Assembly: GCA_011033025.1 (NCBI GenBank)
Contig: WFMF01000009.1
Coordinates: forward strand, 620,001-684,000
Direction: 5' to 3'
Length of the DNA: 64,000 bases
Source: Beroe forskalii
Lineage: Eukaryota > Ctenophora > Nuda > Beroida > Beroidae
Each line of letters opens with the position of its first letter. Positions within the stretch are counted from its first letter, which is position 1. The position numbers and the translations under genes are program-made. Shown one piece after another: positions 23,263 to 37,200 of the stretch. A model generated the notes under the pieces. The model made no database searches, was not told the DNA's origin, and was given only the letters and a program-made list of their open reading frames with translations.

Positions 23263-25244
23263 ATGGCGCCAAATGTTGGTAAGCCATTACCAGTTCAACG
23301 TGATTCTAAAAATTTGGATGAGAAATTCTAACTTTCTACGAATTAGGATGAGCAGCTGGTTCTATTTAAGTGTTTAATATAAATAAAACCCTCTGACGTT
23401 TTCAACGGTGTTACTAATACATTGACACTTACCTGATCGGCGTATATTGGTTTAGACCATCGCCCTACGGGTTGGAGGTCTAAACAAGTAAACAGGATAC
23501 ATCCTTGATCCTTCGAGCAGCACCCTTGGGAAGTATTCCAAAATGGACCCAATATTAGGCGCGTTTATATATTATATCTTATATAGTTTGTACTTTGTAC
23601 CATTTTTCAGAACAAGAATTAGATACGTGGTCCGGACAAAGCACGAAGAGTTCCTGTTCAGGGTCCCTGGCTGCTGTGTCTCAAGTGAGACACAGCGCTT
23701 CCATGTCCAGTCTCACCACGGAGTCCGAGTGCGAAGGTACTGGGGTCCTTTCAAAATATTTAGGGTCAGCCTCGAGGAATTGGTATTTAAATACTGTATT
23801 AATTCCAAGTTATAACAGGGAACGCATGATGTGACGCGTCACGTGACGCGTCATGTCACGATTAGCTGGGATCTAACTTACCGCTCCCCGAAATTCAAAT
23901 TTTGCGCGTACACTGAACATATTTGTTAAATTTATCTTGAGTCAGCATTACGTGTAGAAATACTGAATTAACATGCTAAAATATTGATTGAGCGCTAAAT
24001 CGTGATAGAAAATCATTACGAGATCATGTAACCGTTTGTCTGGTGCTGAGAAAGTGGCTGTATCGAATTTCAACGAGTGACACAATATTTGTAACGAATT
24101 TGAGCTGGTATTTTCTTATTTTGAACTTAATATGATCATGAGACATCGAGAATTGTCAGGTTCAAAATCTTGCATTCCTTTCGAATTCTCCATCGTTTCA
24201 GGAGTGAAAAGGGCAACTGGAAGACGGCGCACGTTATCCGATCAGAGCAGTCGTAACCCGAGTAGTGCGAGTGTGGTGTCAGGGAGTGTGGTGTCAGGGA
24301 GCAGGAATCACATGTATGATGGAGGGAGGGAGATGACACCACCTAGACAGCAGCCTGCAGACAGCAGGGGAAGTGTAGACAGCAGAGGAAGTGCAGACAG
24401 CTGCAGAGCCAGTGTGGTGTCTGTGGAAAAGGAGGAGGACACGGGCAAGGAGTCAGGCAAGGATGCGGGGGCTACATCGGATTCTAGTTCCCTTCTGCGA
24501 TCGGAAACCAGAGCTATCATGGCTGAGAGGTAGGGGTTTAGGCTTGAGTGGGTTTTCTGTATGGTGAATTATTAATTACCATAGCATTTCTTAATGAGCA
24601 GTAGATCGTATTATCTGAATAAAATGGCGCCATGTAATGCTATGTTGTAAGAAATTAAAAATAAATGTACTGCCTGACCCTGATGAACGACGAGTACATT
24701 GGTTCACTAGATTCCTACTGCATCTACTGTTACAGTACCGATCTATTTCTCCCCAGAACGAGCAGTAAGGACAGTATGTCGGACACTAAGATCAGTTCTA
24801 GGCGGAAGAGACGACACCGCCGCACTCCACTCGACACCAAAAGTCTGGTGAGTCGGGGAATTATAACTTTTCAAGCGATTGGAAAATCAAGAATCATGTG
24901 AACCTAGGTACCATTTATCGATTGGCGTCCGGGGTGTATCGATCAATTCCTGTCCTCTAAAATCTAGGTTTTAACGATTAAAAGGGTATATTCTATTGAC
25001 ACAAGGATGAGGTTGACTTAGGAGTTGCAGTTGACTAATGAAGTTTAACTCTCAGACAGTTACATCATGAAAAGCATAATATATTTACGTCTGGAGGATT
25101 TATAACCGACAGCAGTAAATATCTCAGAAGTTTCTGAACGTTAAAGAGTTGACTATATCAAATACATCCCAGGATAGCGGGTCAGCGTGCAGTGATAAGA
25201 ACGGAGATGTAACCCTCATTCATGACGAATCCTCCCTGAGAAAG
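23263..25244 (+). CDS. 5' Ser/Arg-rich exon module (exons 1-5)
   Basis: Exon 1 is only 16 coding bases (MAPNV plus one base, donor G|GTAAGC). The following four exons join in phase to give 211 residues dominated by Ser, Arg and charged residues, with DSRGSVDSRGSADS repeats and the basic cluster SRRKRRHRR. All borders are good GT-AG sites (CAG acceptors; donors GTACTG, GTAGGG, GTGAGT and GTTAGC). The last exon ends in phase 0 with ESSLRK, which could splice to the shared coiled-coil exon at 35475, or the module may end within an undetected terminal exon nearby. Confidence 0.7.
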
Positions 25245-28200
25245 GTTAGCATATATAACATGCTTATGAATTCGATTATGTCTGGTTTAGCCGTGCCCGT
25301 ATTCATAATAATTGTACTTACAAAGGCTCACTTGGCTTACTTACTTGGGTCATTTTGCGCGAGCTGAGACCAGTCGCTGTATTTTCACTTCATATTATTC
25401 TGTCGGTCATCTAACTACCTAACTTTGGATTCATTCTAAATGTCAGGGAATATGTTGTGATGGAATAAACGAGAAAATCGACAAACGCGAAATTTACCAT
25501 CAACGCAATTTTCGCATAGTTTTCGTGTAACTTTCAGGCGATTTTCAGTATCATATTGGCTTCCGAGTCGTATTGTCCTAAGTATTCGTTTTAGAGACAT
25601 AGGTTTAGAGACATATCTCTGTCGATAAATCTGGTTTCTCAAAATTGCTCCGACTTTTAAAGATGCCCAGACAAATTGCTTTCCGTTCCTTGTGCACTGT
25701 GCCTTTAAAACATATCCTTCATATGTACCGCATGTTTTTCTCTGAGTTTCAACTTAACAAGGAACATTTTCTTTCCGCCAAATACCAGTGGTCAATGAGA
25801 AAGAGCTAAACGACAAACATCTTCATTGAAACCATTAGAGTTTCATAATCTAGCCGTGGCTGGACTAAGAGCTCTCACCGAAGCCTTTTTCCTTTTGTTG
25901 CATCCTTAATTTGGACGTTGTTTCGTCTCGTGTTACATCGTATGCTCTCTTACTTCCGGACATATAAACCAAACGAATTAACAATTTGAATAGATCTCCC
26001 AAATTCTCAAAATAATTGTCTCCGTTTCAAACTTGTCATTATATAGCCTTGCATTATACCGACATCGCAAGAGAGAGAGAGAGGGGGGAAACGGTCATGA
26101 AATGATGAGAAATGAAGGACGTATTCCCTAAACAAGTTACTACCCTCAATTACGCTATTAATCTTCATGCTTGTACGGCGGACAGAGCCGCAGTAATGCA
26201 ATATATGTGCTCCGGCACTGTTTTGTTTAGCCCATTCAACATTTCACATATATCTAATGACCCTTTCACCTGACCTTGGGCAGGAGCCAAAACATATTGT
26301 CAGCTTTCTTTCTCTCTCCTTCTTGCGCAGACACATCTCTTGTATGTGGCGTTTTGAACACGTTTTCTCTAGATTCTCCTCTCTCTGATAAATAGATAAG
26401 TACCTAACACATCCTACATAGCTCTCAAGTAATGACAACAGGGCTCGTGCCACGTTTAAACTTCCCACCGTTTACCATTCGATGATATATATACTGACTT
26501 CTGACTCTGGTTAACTTTATATCATCCTCTGCTATCATATATAAGATTTGTTGTACGTCTTGATCTCCTTAGTTTCCGGAATTCCCCCTCAACTTTTGGC
26601 GGCAATCGCTGTCCCTGTATTTATAATAGGTACACGTTATATGTTGGATATAAATATATTTTTCAAAGCACACAATAACCATGGCAACCTCCTAATGGGA
26701 ATACATTAGCCTTCCCGAACAATGCTGCCGGGCTTCAACCTCATTTTCTGTTAGTCTATGAGCTCAGAGTAGATTTGTGTTTTCCCGAAGTATTTGACTC
26801 TCTTCTTCTGTACTCTCGTTGCATTGGTACCGGACTTATTACAAAATGGTAAGTCCATATTCTCTTTTATGTTTCTTATATATTTTAGATTTTAAATACA
26901 TAATGTTATCAATGCTGATAAATGAACAACGGTCCGGTTTATTATTAGCAAATGTCATTGTTTATAATAATAATACTATTGAACTTGTGATCGTTTAATG
27001 AGCCTGTAGTTCCTTTATTTGGATCGTGTTACTCGATTCTTTGAATTGTTCTACCCTCATATGAACCACAGTTGGAAGTTGAGACTCTTAAAAACTTTAT
27101 TCTGACACGCAACATAACTTACTGTATCATGTAAGAGAAAGCAAATCATCAAGCAAAACATCTCTGATTATTATTATTAGCAATAATTGTTATAGTACAT
27201 GTGAAGAATATTTAAATTTCGAGTTTGTATTCCTGCTTGCCAGCGCTCTCCGTACAACGTTTTATTACGTAAGGAAAGGGAAAATGAGTTCTAGGCAGGA
27301 GTTTAAAGCGACTTCTAGTATTTTTGGAGTATGATATTATATACTCATTACTGTTATCAGCTAGTAGCAATTATAAGGAAGGCTGTACATAATAAGATAA
27401 TATGTGCCGCGTAGCCAGCAATTTGAATTTCAAATAAATTTGAGCTTCATTCCGTTGGAAAGAGATGGTCGGAGGTCGGGCTTTATAAATTTCTGTGTGA
27501 ATTCTATGGAGCATTTTTATTTGAATAACTGATTACTGAAGAGTCTGAACGTGAATTAGTTTGTGATTTGAGTCAGGATACAGCTTAGTATCATGAATTA
27601 TGTTCGGTAATCCAATAATGACCGGGCAGTTTTGTTGGAAGAAATATTGGCCAAAATCCAAGATTGGTGTTATAATGCTAAATGCTTGCTGTTGAACTGC
27701 CGGCATGTGAGCTCCTTGTAATCGGCGCCGATCCACTGCCGATTAGCGCTGATCAGCGCCGATAGCAAGGTGCTCAAATGCTGAATTGCCCCTCTTGAGG
27801 AAAGCACCCACCTGTTCCTGTATTTTGGGATGCCCCCTACATTGACATCCTTTGAAGATGAGTAGATGAAATCTTCAAACAACCTCTTTCCCTGGGATTC
27901 CTCCCTTGCTGGGAGGGGACCGCGTGCTTTCCTTAAGGAGGGAACACCTAGTTCCTTGCCTTTCTTCCGAAGCTAATCCCATCTCTTCTTGTTCCTCTCC
28001 CATCTTACTAATTTCTTCTCTTTTGAGCTTCTGGAAGTTGCCACAAACTCTTCCCCGTGAGCTGACCGCAGAAGAGTTCCTTTCTTACGCTGACGCCGGA
28101 GTTAAGGCTCAAAATATCCTCATTTTTCGTAGCCGCATAAAAACACCGTTCATATATGCGTAAAATTACAGACTGCTCGATTCTCTTCTCTTATCGCTGC

Positions 28201-31200
28201 AATAGATTGGCGCTGTAAGTAACAAGCCTTGATTTACTACGCATACTGCCGCCTCAATTAGCAGGACTCATTAAACAATACCTGTATCGTTTAATAGTTT
28301 AAATATTTCAATTTGAATTCAAATTCCTCGCCATTTCTCTTCTGGCATTAGTCTTTAATTCCGTCTTAGACCATGGAGTCCATCTGCACTTAGCAGATCT
28401 AAAGACCGGTAGTTGCCTAATTATTCGCTCAGCTTCCTTCACTTGGTGGTCACTGTTCGTTCTATCTAGACACCTCTTAAATTTTTCTCTGATTTCAAGA
28501 TATAAGATACTAAGGTCCTACTCTACTTCTGGTAGGTTGATTTTCCGAAATTTGAGCCCGAAGGCTGGACAATTGTTGCAGTTACCAGTAACTCAAGAAC
28601 TCAGTATATCATGGTTTTTTATTCGTAGTAAATCATCATATTATTATCAGTGACGGGGTTTCCTAGTTTTTTGTTGGTTTTTGTAAGTTATTAAACGGCA
28701 GTATAACATTTAGTTTTCGAAATATCGAAATAACACGATAGTACTTTTCTTTTTCTCGGAACTTGAACCGCGTGTATTTTATGTAATATTTATTCAGTTA
28801 TTCACCATCATATACCCAAATAACCAGACGACTTTGGGTACTTTTAAAAATATATACATTATTAGGAGAAGTGGGTGGCGCATATTTTGTGAACTTTCCG
28901 CTATGTACGGTTGCTCCGTTGTCGTTATCTTCTTAAATCGGTTGTGATTGAAATAGATACGACATAAAGGGTTGCTGAGTTGTGATCTATGAATTGATGT
29001 TTGCTATTGACAAAGATATATAGTATATGCGTTTTCATCAGAAATTATCTTCTTATCTTTGATTGCTAAGTAAAATCGTTGGTGTTCTTTAGGTCATAAC
29101 GCTGTCGATCTGTTCAAATTATCGTTGTTAACTGGCATCTGTTGTTTGGTAAATCATTCAGCATCTGGCACAGTGTGGAATTGTGGAATTATCCTCATAA
29201 GTCATTACTGTGTCGAAGAGATAGTTTGATGAGGGCTTTAGTTGTAGAAACCAAGCAGTACTTGACTTGGTTCACTTTTTCAGACTTTAGTCGGCCTAGT
29301 TTAAATACCCCCTATATAAACTCATGATGTGCTGATGCCCAATCCCAATGCTCATATTATATAGGTACTTCTAAATATTATATTGCACCACTCCCAAACC
29401 AAATAACCAGTTATTTTATGGGCGTGCAAAATTTGGTAATTCTTTTTCCTTTTTTGTAAGAATTTGGTAATTATCACTGATAGGAACGCTACACTAAATT
29501 TGCGCGTTCGTGCAAATTTAGTAATTTCAATGGCTCCACTAACCACACTGCGTTATATTATAGGCGTATTGTACCACGACCAGTTGTATTCGACTTCTAA
29601 TGGCACGGTACTATAATGCGCACAAGTCTCGTTGGAGTGGCAGTTGGCACAAGTACAATAATCCCTAACCCTACCAGAATTTCTTGCTTTATTTCCTGGT
29701 TCACCATCATTTCAGTCATCTTCACTTCCAAGCATACCACATGCCAAGCATTATATCATGTATTGGCATTATTTAGGATATTTAGCCTCTGGTATTAGAG
29801 TACTGAATACATTTAATGAAGGCTCATTTGCTCATTAGGCGCGCAGGAAACAGGCCAGTCACTGTTTATCTTATTCTCTAATTAAGTGTTATGCTTTTGT
29901 ACATCCTTTCATTTGGTTTTTGTGCTTCTCGTATTATTTCCATAGGATTTTCCGGTTATTCAGTCTTGTGATTTTCACGAATAGTTATTAATTAGACAAA
30001 TTAGAAACAGCAATGAACAAACCTTAATTTTGCTCGTCTGAATTTGGAATATTTTATGGTATGAAAATTGAAATCATTTACCCATCAATTTAAAATTTTC
30101 AATTAAGGTATCATGATAAGTTTCAATTTACCGATGTCTCATAAAATACCCAATACCCATTGCCCAGTCTTATATTACTTTAATCAGCTCCCTTTATCTA
30201 AATACTCAGATATACACATAGATATATCCCGTGATAAGAACCGAAAGACGCCAAGACGTGCACTAGCATGGTAAATATGCGGACCTGTACGACCAATTAA
30301 ATGCACTTCATTTAGTGCATATTCCGCGTAGGGATATATTCTGCTTGGAGCAGCAGGCGGTGAGACATCGTCAACTTGCCATTTAAAGCTATGATAATGA
30401 CGTCACTTTCCGGTTCCTATTGTCTGAGCTTCCCCTATAATATATTGGGAACTTGTACTGATGGAATAAGGCTCGCTGCGTGTATATCTTGCCCTGTCAC
30501 ATAAGTCACGTGCAAATCCCGCCGCGCGACGGAAAAGCACTTAAGCGTCATCAACGCACCACGTTAGGGTATGAAAATGACGTCATTGCGGTGCGCGTGT
30601 TGCTCGTTAAGTGCCCCATATACGTTACCCTCCCACGTGACTATAATTGCGTGGCACGTGATATCATTTAGGGGCGGTAATCTCTGACTTTATGCTGTAT
30701 TATTCAGGGCAAGTTGCTGGTCTCTAATGATTTCCCTCCGAAGTTTGAACTGACTCAGTAATTACCTTAGTCAGCGATTTGAATGCACCAATCAGACAGC
30801 TCCGTCACAGTCACGTGATACGCAGGAACCAATCAAATTGATTGAGAGGGGTTGAGTTGTCCGGGCCCCGAACCTAAAGCTTTTCAGTGTTCTCTACATT
30901 GTGTTGCATGTTTTAGTTGTTGCTAAGCTTTCCACAACCCACGATGGTACTTGATCAATACGACGTAAGGATTTTACTTTACATCAATTAACGCTTTAAT
31001 TAATTAATTATTATTACTTTTACTCTCAAAAGCTGATATTCCACATTTCAGGTGCCTGCAGTATAATTTGATATTCAATTGAATGCAAACTGCTGCCATT
31101 ATTTAACATTTTAAAATTTTAAAAGGGGCTTGCCCCCGAAATTCTAATATTCAAATCACAAATCATTAGTCTCATTGATCGAACATTTATTGCTAACACT

Positions 31201-34200
31201 CGGTCATTATAATGGCTCTTTTATCCTCCTTGACGTGATATGATGTCAAGATGAAGGAGACATTTTACATGAACCGATGAAAATCGCAATTGCGACATTC
31301 AACTCCTCTTCTTAATCGATTCATGGACCGAACTTACCTCATAAAGTCATAATACTGTAATATCCGAATAAACGGTTACCAGTACGTGCCTAGTGAGATG
31401 TTGTAATAAAGTTATGAGAGGGTCTGAGCAGCCAATTGTTGTAGAGTCGCCTTTTCTTCTTCTAATATGGTCACCCGACGCTAGCCTCAGCAACGATGCT
31501 GAAGTTTTCTCGCCGGGTCCCAAGAAGCAAACTCCTATTAGCGAACCCCAAGGACTCGCAAGGTGTCTTCATAAAGCTCTAGAAATCAATATTCCATCAT
31601 AGGAATGTAGGTATGGAAAGCTTCGCAAAGGCATAGCACTGGGCTAGCAGGGTTGCCAAAAGATACAATTAAGTTGTTACTATTTAATTCTTCTATGATT
31701 CCTGTATTATTAAGAAAGATAAAAGCTTGCAACTGAGTCTGTACTTGCTGGCAGTTTCACGGCTTTTAGTCTGGAGAATAGCTTCCAACTTTGTGACTTT
31801 CCGGATCGGGAAGAAGCGGAAATCGTCCCATCTGGGGGTCCAAGTGCATCAAAGCGCTCGTCTCCGGCTTGGAGCTCCCGCACCTTGGCACCGCCTGGGC
31901 CTTTGCTGCCTCATCTCCCCACTGGTATCAGTAGACTTTCTGGATGTTAAAAGTCCGGGGACCAGTGTGGAAACCAACGTAAAGGCAGCGCCGGCTACCC
32001 TGGCTATTAAATAACTCGGGGTCAGTGCTGCTTCACTTCGATTATGTTGGTATGTTGGGTTTGAGGGGTCAAAATAATAGAATGTGGACAGATGCTACGA
32101 GCATTATACTATTATAGTTGCACTGGTTACTATAGTTTGTTAGTTTACTGATGATGAAATTTCTTGGTCTGAATAGTTTCAATATTTTGTATCGTTGACT
32201 TCGAAGGTTTTGGCAGGGATCACAGTGTTTTCCACGTACTCTACCCCTTCGTTCAGAGCTTCAGTGGAGATTTGCTGTTTTTGGGTGTGTAACCGGGAAC
32301 CGAAGCCTTATTGTACGTCTAAAAAGGGTATGCTGCTTCCACAATATGACTCTATGCCGCTCTATGTACCTAGATCCGTATGCGACTTTGGCCTGGCGCT
32401 GGGCTAAACCTGGTTTATGTCGGTCTCGTGCCAGTCTAGTGCAGGTTTGGCGTTTGTCAGAGTGGCATACAGATCTATACCCTAGTCTCCATTCTCATAC
32501 TCCATTCCTTGAGAAATTACTGCTGTAAATTCTATCATAAAAGCTATAGATCGAATTCAGAACAACTTTTTGAAAGTGGCTCTATAATGTGATCTATGGA
32601 CGTCAGTGTATCCATTTTGTCGCAAATATTACAATTACTGTCCTCTCAAGCCAAACACACTTCCAGTCTTTTCTGCGACCCCTACTAGTGACCTGCAAAG
32701 TCTGAATATTAGAATAGTTTTAGGAGCAGCCCAGCGACCGTGTGCATATGCATTACAAGCTAGTTAGTACTGTAACAGAAATGATAGACAGTAATTGCTG
32801 CTGGAGTAGTAAGTAATTGCTGGATAGGATAGGAGTAACTCGTAGTAATTATACTCGGCTTCTCAACTAATTGAGCTGCACATAAGTTAAAGTACTTTAG
32901 TAGTTAAGTAGTACTGTAGTTGCAACTTGGCAGCACCTCAATTCCCTCTACCATTTCCTCAGCTTTAGTTTAGTTCTTCGACAATCAGTCAATCAAAGTG
33001 GTTTTTGAATAGAACTTAGTTCGAAATTTACAGTTAACATGGCAAGAAGAGACCATTTATGGTGCACGGTACTTTCAAGGTCCGTTTTTTATTATAAAGG
33101 CTCGAAATGACCACAAATGGGATTTAAAAAATTGATACTGGATGTAGGCATGTAATTCATTCTTGATTTTTGTCAAAGCTCTATTAAATTCAGATGATTT
33201 GATTTTCAGATTGACAAACAGGTTTAATCGCATACTAGAGACAATTCACAATGCCCTGGTCTTTGCTGTGTCGTACAACATGATTCATATTACCGACTTT
33301 TTATCAAAGAATTCACCAGAGTTTTGAAAGTTGTCCAAAAAAGCAAAAACAGCGATCGAGTTCATATTAAGATTAATTGTAAAATTCAAGGTCTGTACTT
33401 CTGTACTATTTGTCTGCTTATTAAGCGGTTACATGTCGAAGTGGTGACACTTTACCACAACTTACACGGTCAATGTGAAGCCGAGCCAGTGGAGACTTTT
33501 TGAGTTAAGAAGAGCCATTTTATCGAAGGTTTGCACTGTGCATTCACAGCTGAGATCATTGCACTGGATTTATTGCCACTCCCTCCCTCTCTGGTCTGAT
33601 GACAGTATGACACTCGTACGAATTCATTGCCTTCATACTTTCATAACTTGATGAAATTTTGAATGCTCTTTTATCAAAATTTGATAAAAGAAAACTCCGA
33701 TCAATTCATGGATTCAAGTTTTAAGGTAGAATCATAGTTATTCATTTAATGAATAACTATGATTCTGCCTTAAAACTTGAATCCATGAATTGATCGGAGT
33801 TTTCTTAGGATATCCTAGTGGTGCTTAATAGTATGTTTGATGAACTCGATGATATTTTTAGCCTCCTTATTCTATTTGAGCTGACTGCTGCTTGGAATTA
33901 AGGTTTATGTTAGTAGAGTAGTAGGTCATGTTGGTTTCATCGTGTTGGTTAGAGAAGGATACTAAGTAGGTAAAATTTGTTTTCAAAATAACAGCCAATG
34001 AATCTAACTGTTTAAAGTTTCTTCTTGGAATATTCTAGTTGAATAAGTTCATCGATCACAAGCGGGCAAATTGGTTGTTTCAAGCTAATGGAATGCTCCA
34101 GAACCTTTTATCGGGGAACGCTTGCCTTGAATTCGAGCGCCATTTTCATCCGTTTGTAAGCGCGCGCGAACGCCGAACAGAATTTTTATCTCACAAACAA

Positions 34201-37200
34201 ATTGTCCAAGCGCTGTCTTGCACATGTGACCAGCGCGCGCGCGCCGCGCGAGCCAATTTAATTCATTAATCCAACCTTATTAATCGGTGTAATTAATAGT
34301 TGAATTAGTCAATGTAATTAGGTATTGTCATTAGAATCGTTGCCGCGAATACAATTTCAAATCTGACTGATCAGTATTTTCTGCTTACCAGTCTTCCATT
34401 GGACAAGCAGTGTGCTGACTATCATGCTGCTAGATGGGGTGTGGACATGCCTCTATTGTCCTGTTGCTCACACATTCACCCAATTTTCTGGTTGGACCTA
34501 ATAGGGAATGGGATCTCCATAAGCTCAAAGTAATGGTTGAACGTTATAATGCTTATCTATTATGGTGGTAGGGTAATGTACGTTGAATGGGCTTCATCTA
34601 AGCTTTTAAAGAGGTTTTTGAACTGCAATATGTCATTGACAGACTAACACTTATATGCGTGGGCGTGTCTTTTAATACTTGGAATTGCTCGTGAATCGTG
34701 AACAGCGCTATAATAATCTTAGCAAATGATCAAATCATTAAAAACTCACTTTTCTGGCAACCGTCCAACTGCTCACTAGCTTGCACAGTGACTTAGCATG
34801 TTCCACTTCAAGTTTCTCTTCTGATTCTGCTTCTGAACTGTGAGCTCATCTGCCCCCTGATCCATACATTCGCCGGAGGCTGAAGGACATTAGATATAGG
34901 TCCCTGGCGTACCATCCATGCTAAAGTGACATGTATAGCGCTGGATATTAGGCTAGCTTAATATTGCTAATATTATGAGAAGTTGAGATACAATGTCAGA
35001 CCTACATTGAACTTCCAAGTACTTCGATATGTAGCAATCTTCCAATCTGAGTCCACGACTTTTTGTTTACATGCTGTTATGCACGTTTGTACTTTATTTT
35101 GTCTTGTACATTTCAAAAATGGAGCCGGCATTTGTTAGATATTTGCTTTTAGTTTGTGTTCCAGTTATTCTAGCTATCCTTGCGATGCATAAAGCGAGAA
35201 CTAGAACCTGGCTCGTTGCCAAACTTGTAAGTTTTCTCCGGTACTGAAGCTTCCTGAGTTCGGCAAATCCACTATTTGGGCTCTTTGATGCCTGTTTAGT
35301 TACTGGTTGAGATTCCATTACGTGCTCTGTAGCAGCTGAAACAATCTTAGAAAAAAGGCATGAGGGAAAGAAAATGACAATGAAATTAGATATTGGCAAA
35401 GTTTTTAAGATGGTATTCATGATATTATAAAACTTGGCTTTAATAATAAAGTGGTAAGTTTCCTTTTTGCTCAGGAGAAAGAAGTACAGGAGTTAAAAGC
35501 TGAAATCAGCAAGCTGAGGATTGAGAACAGAAAACAGGCAAAAGAACTCAATACGTTGTCGAAGGTTTGAAATTGTCAGTTTCGAAGAACTTTATCCTTT
35601 CTCTTTTCATGACGAGAAAAAACATAAATATCAACCTAAGTTTCTTCAAAATCGTCAGATATAGTATTTCTACTGTTATAACTTTAAATAAGATTCAGGT
35701 GTCCAACTTATCAACAGAAATCATTAAAAATCCAGGCTATCTCGCAGGTTATCGACGGACCACTGGCTCCACAAGCTGAGGGTGAGATTCTGAAGCGAGA
35801 AAACAACGAACTCAAACAGGAATTGAGTGACCTTCGCAAGGTCATGCTGCGCCAAGAACAGACCTTCAACAAGAAGATGAGCAACGTCAAGTTAGACCCT
35901 GTGGAGGATTGGAAGAAAACCCAGATTGATAAGTTGCACCGGTCACTGGCCGAGGCTGAGCAAAAGGTGGGCTGAAACATGTCTATCTAATCTTGTTAAA
36001 TCCGCTGTCCGAGCCAAGTGCTAACTCATATTATTTCTAGATGTTTTGCTTTTACCTTATCTCAAATGCACGACAGCATTAGAACGAACTGCAGTTTTAT
36101 ACACTTCTCTGATATTTGTTTGTCTAGGCAGAGGAATGCCAAGCAGAGAAGATAAAGTTGGAAGAGGAGCTGTTGCGAGCGAAGGAGAAGATATCCCAGC
36201 TGAGAGAAACCAGGGACACGTTGAGGGCTTCCAACGATGCGATGTGTGTGGAGATGAAGAAAACCACCGACAAACTCGAAGCAGAGGTAAGGGTCCGGAC
36301 GCGTGAAATGATTTAAATCATCGTTAATTTCTATGTTTATTGTTCCTCAATGATCCTGGTCCAAGTCTCAAGGTCCTGAAATAGGCTTTAAAAAGGGGGG
36401 CAGTCTGGAGGAACGCCGACTCATCTTCGGCGGACCTAAGGCGGACTCGCTTAAGCGGACCTAAGGCGGACCTACGGCGGACCTTAAGCTGAACAAGCTT
36501 GAGCGGACCTACGGCGGACCTAAGGCGGACCTACAGCGGACCTACAGCGGACCTACCGGCAAGCAATCAGATGTATTGCTAAGGGCAATAAGCCAACAAG
36601 CAATCGGTGATCCGATCATCATACTATCATACGATGCCAGACACCAGGGGAGTCAAGTCATCCATGTTTTAACTTTTAGGGAGTGTATCATAGGTCCGCT
36701 GTAGGTCCGCCGTAGGTCCGCTCAAGCTTGTTCAGCTTAAGGTCCGCCGTAGGTCCGCCTTAGGTCCGCCGTAGGTCCGCTTAAGCGAGTCCGCCTTAGG
36801 TCCGCCGAAGATGAGTCGGTGTTCCTCCAGACTGCCAAATAGGGCTGATTCGAGTTGAAGGTTAAATGCTCAGAAACGTTCTCAGATCTAACTGAAACTT
36901 CGTCTGTTCTCAGATATCTGAGCTCCACACGAAGTACCTAGCCCAAGGAAAAGAGCTGGGCGAAGCTGAGAAACTCTCCCAATCGGCAGACAACATGAGG
37001 GGCCTCGTTGAGAGACTGACCATTGAAAACGAGGAGCTCACCCGACAAAACACGCAGTTATCTATGCAGACGGCTGAATTTGAAAAGGTTGTTTTAACTT
37101 TCTTTTTATCTCTAATTCGTGCATAACTAGGGAAACCCTAAACTTATACGGCAAAATCCTTATGTATAAGGCATTTTCTTTGTCCATAAGGGCTTTACTT

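Noticed and set aside
31727-32014. 95-codon open frame in a GC-richer patch as a gene
   Set aside because: No domain, start context, splice sites or strand asymmetry support it.
35094-35420. 108-codon minus-strand open frame
   Set aside because: It is antisense to the TM exon and its donor, without its own splice or domain support.
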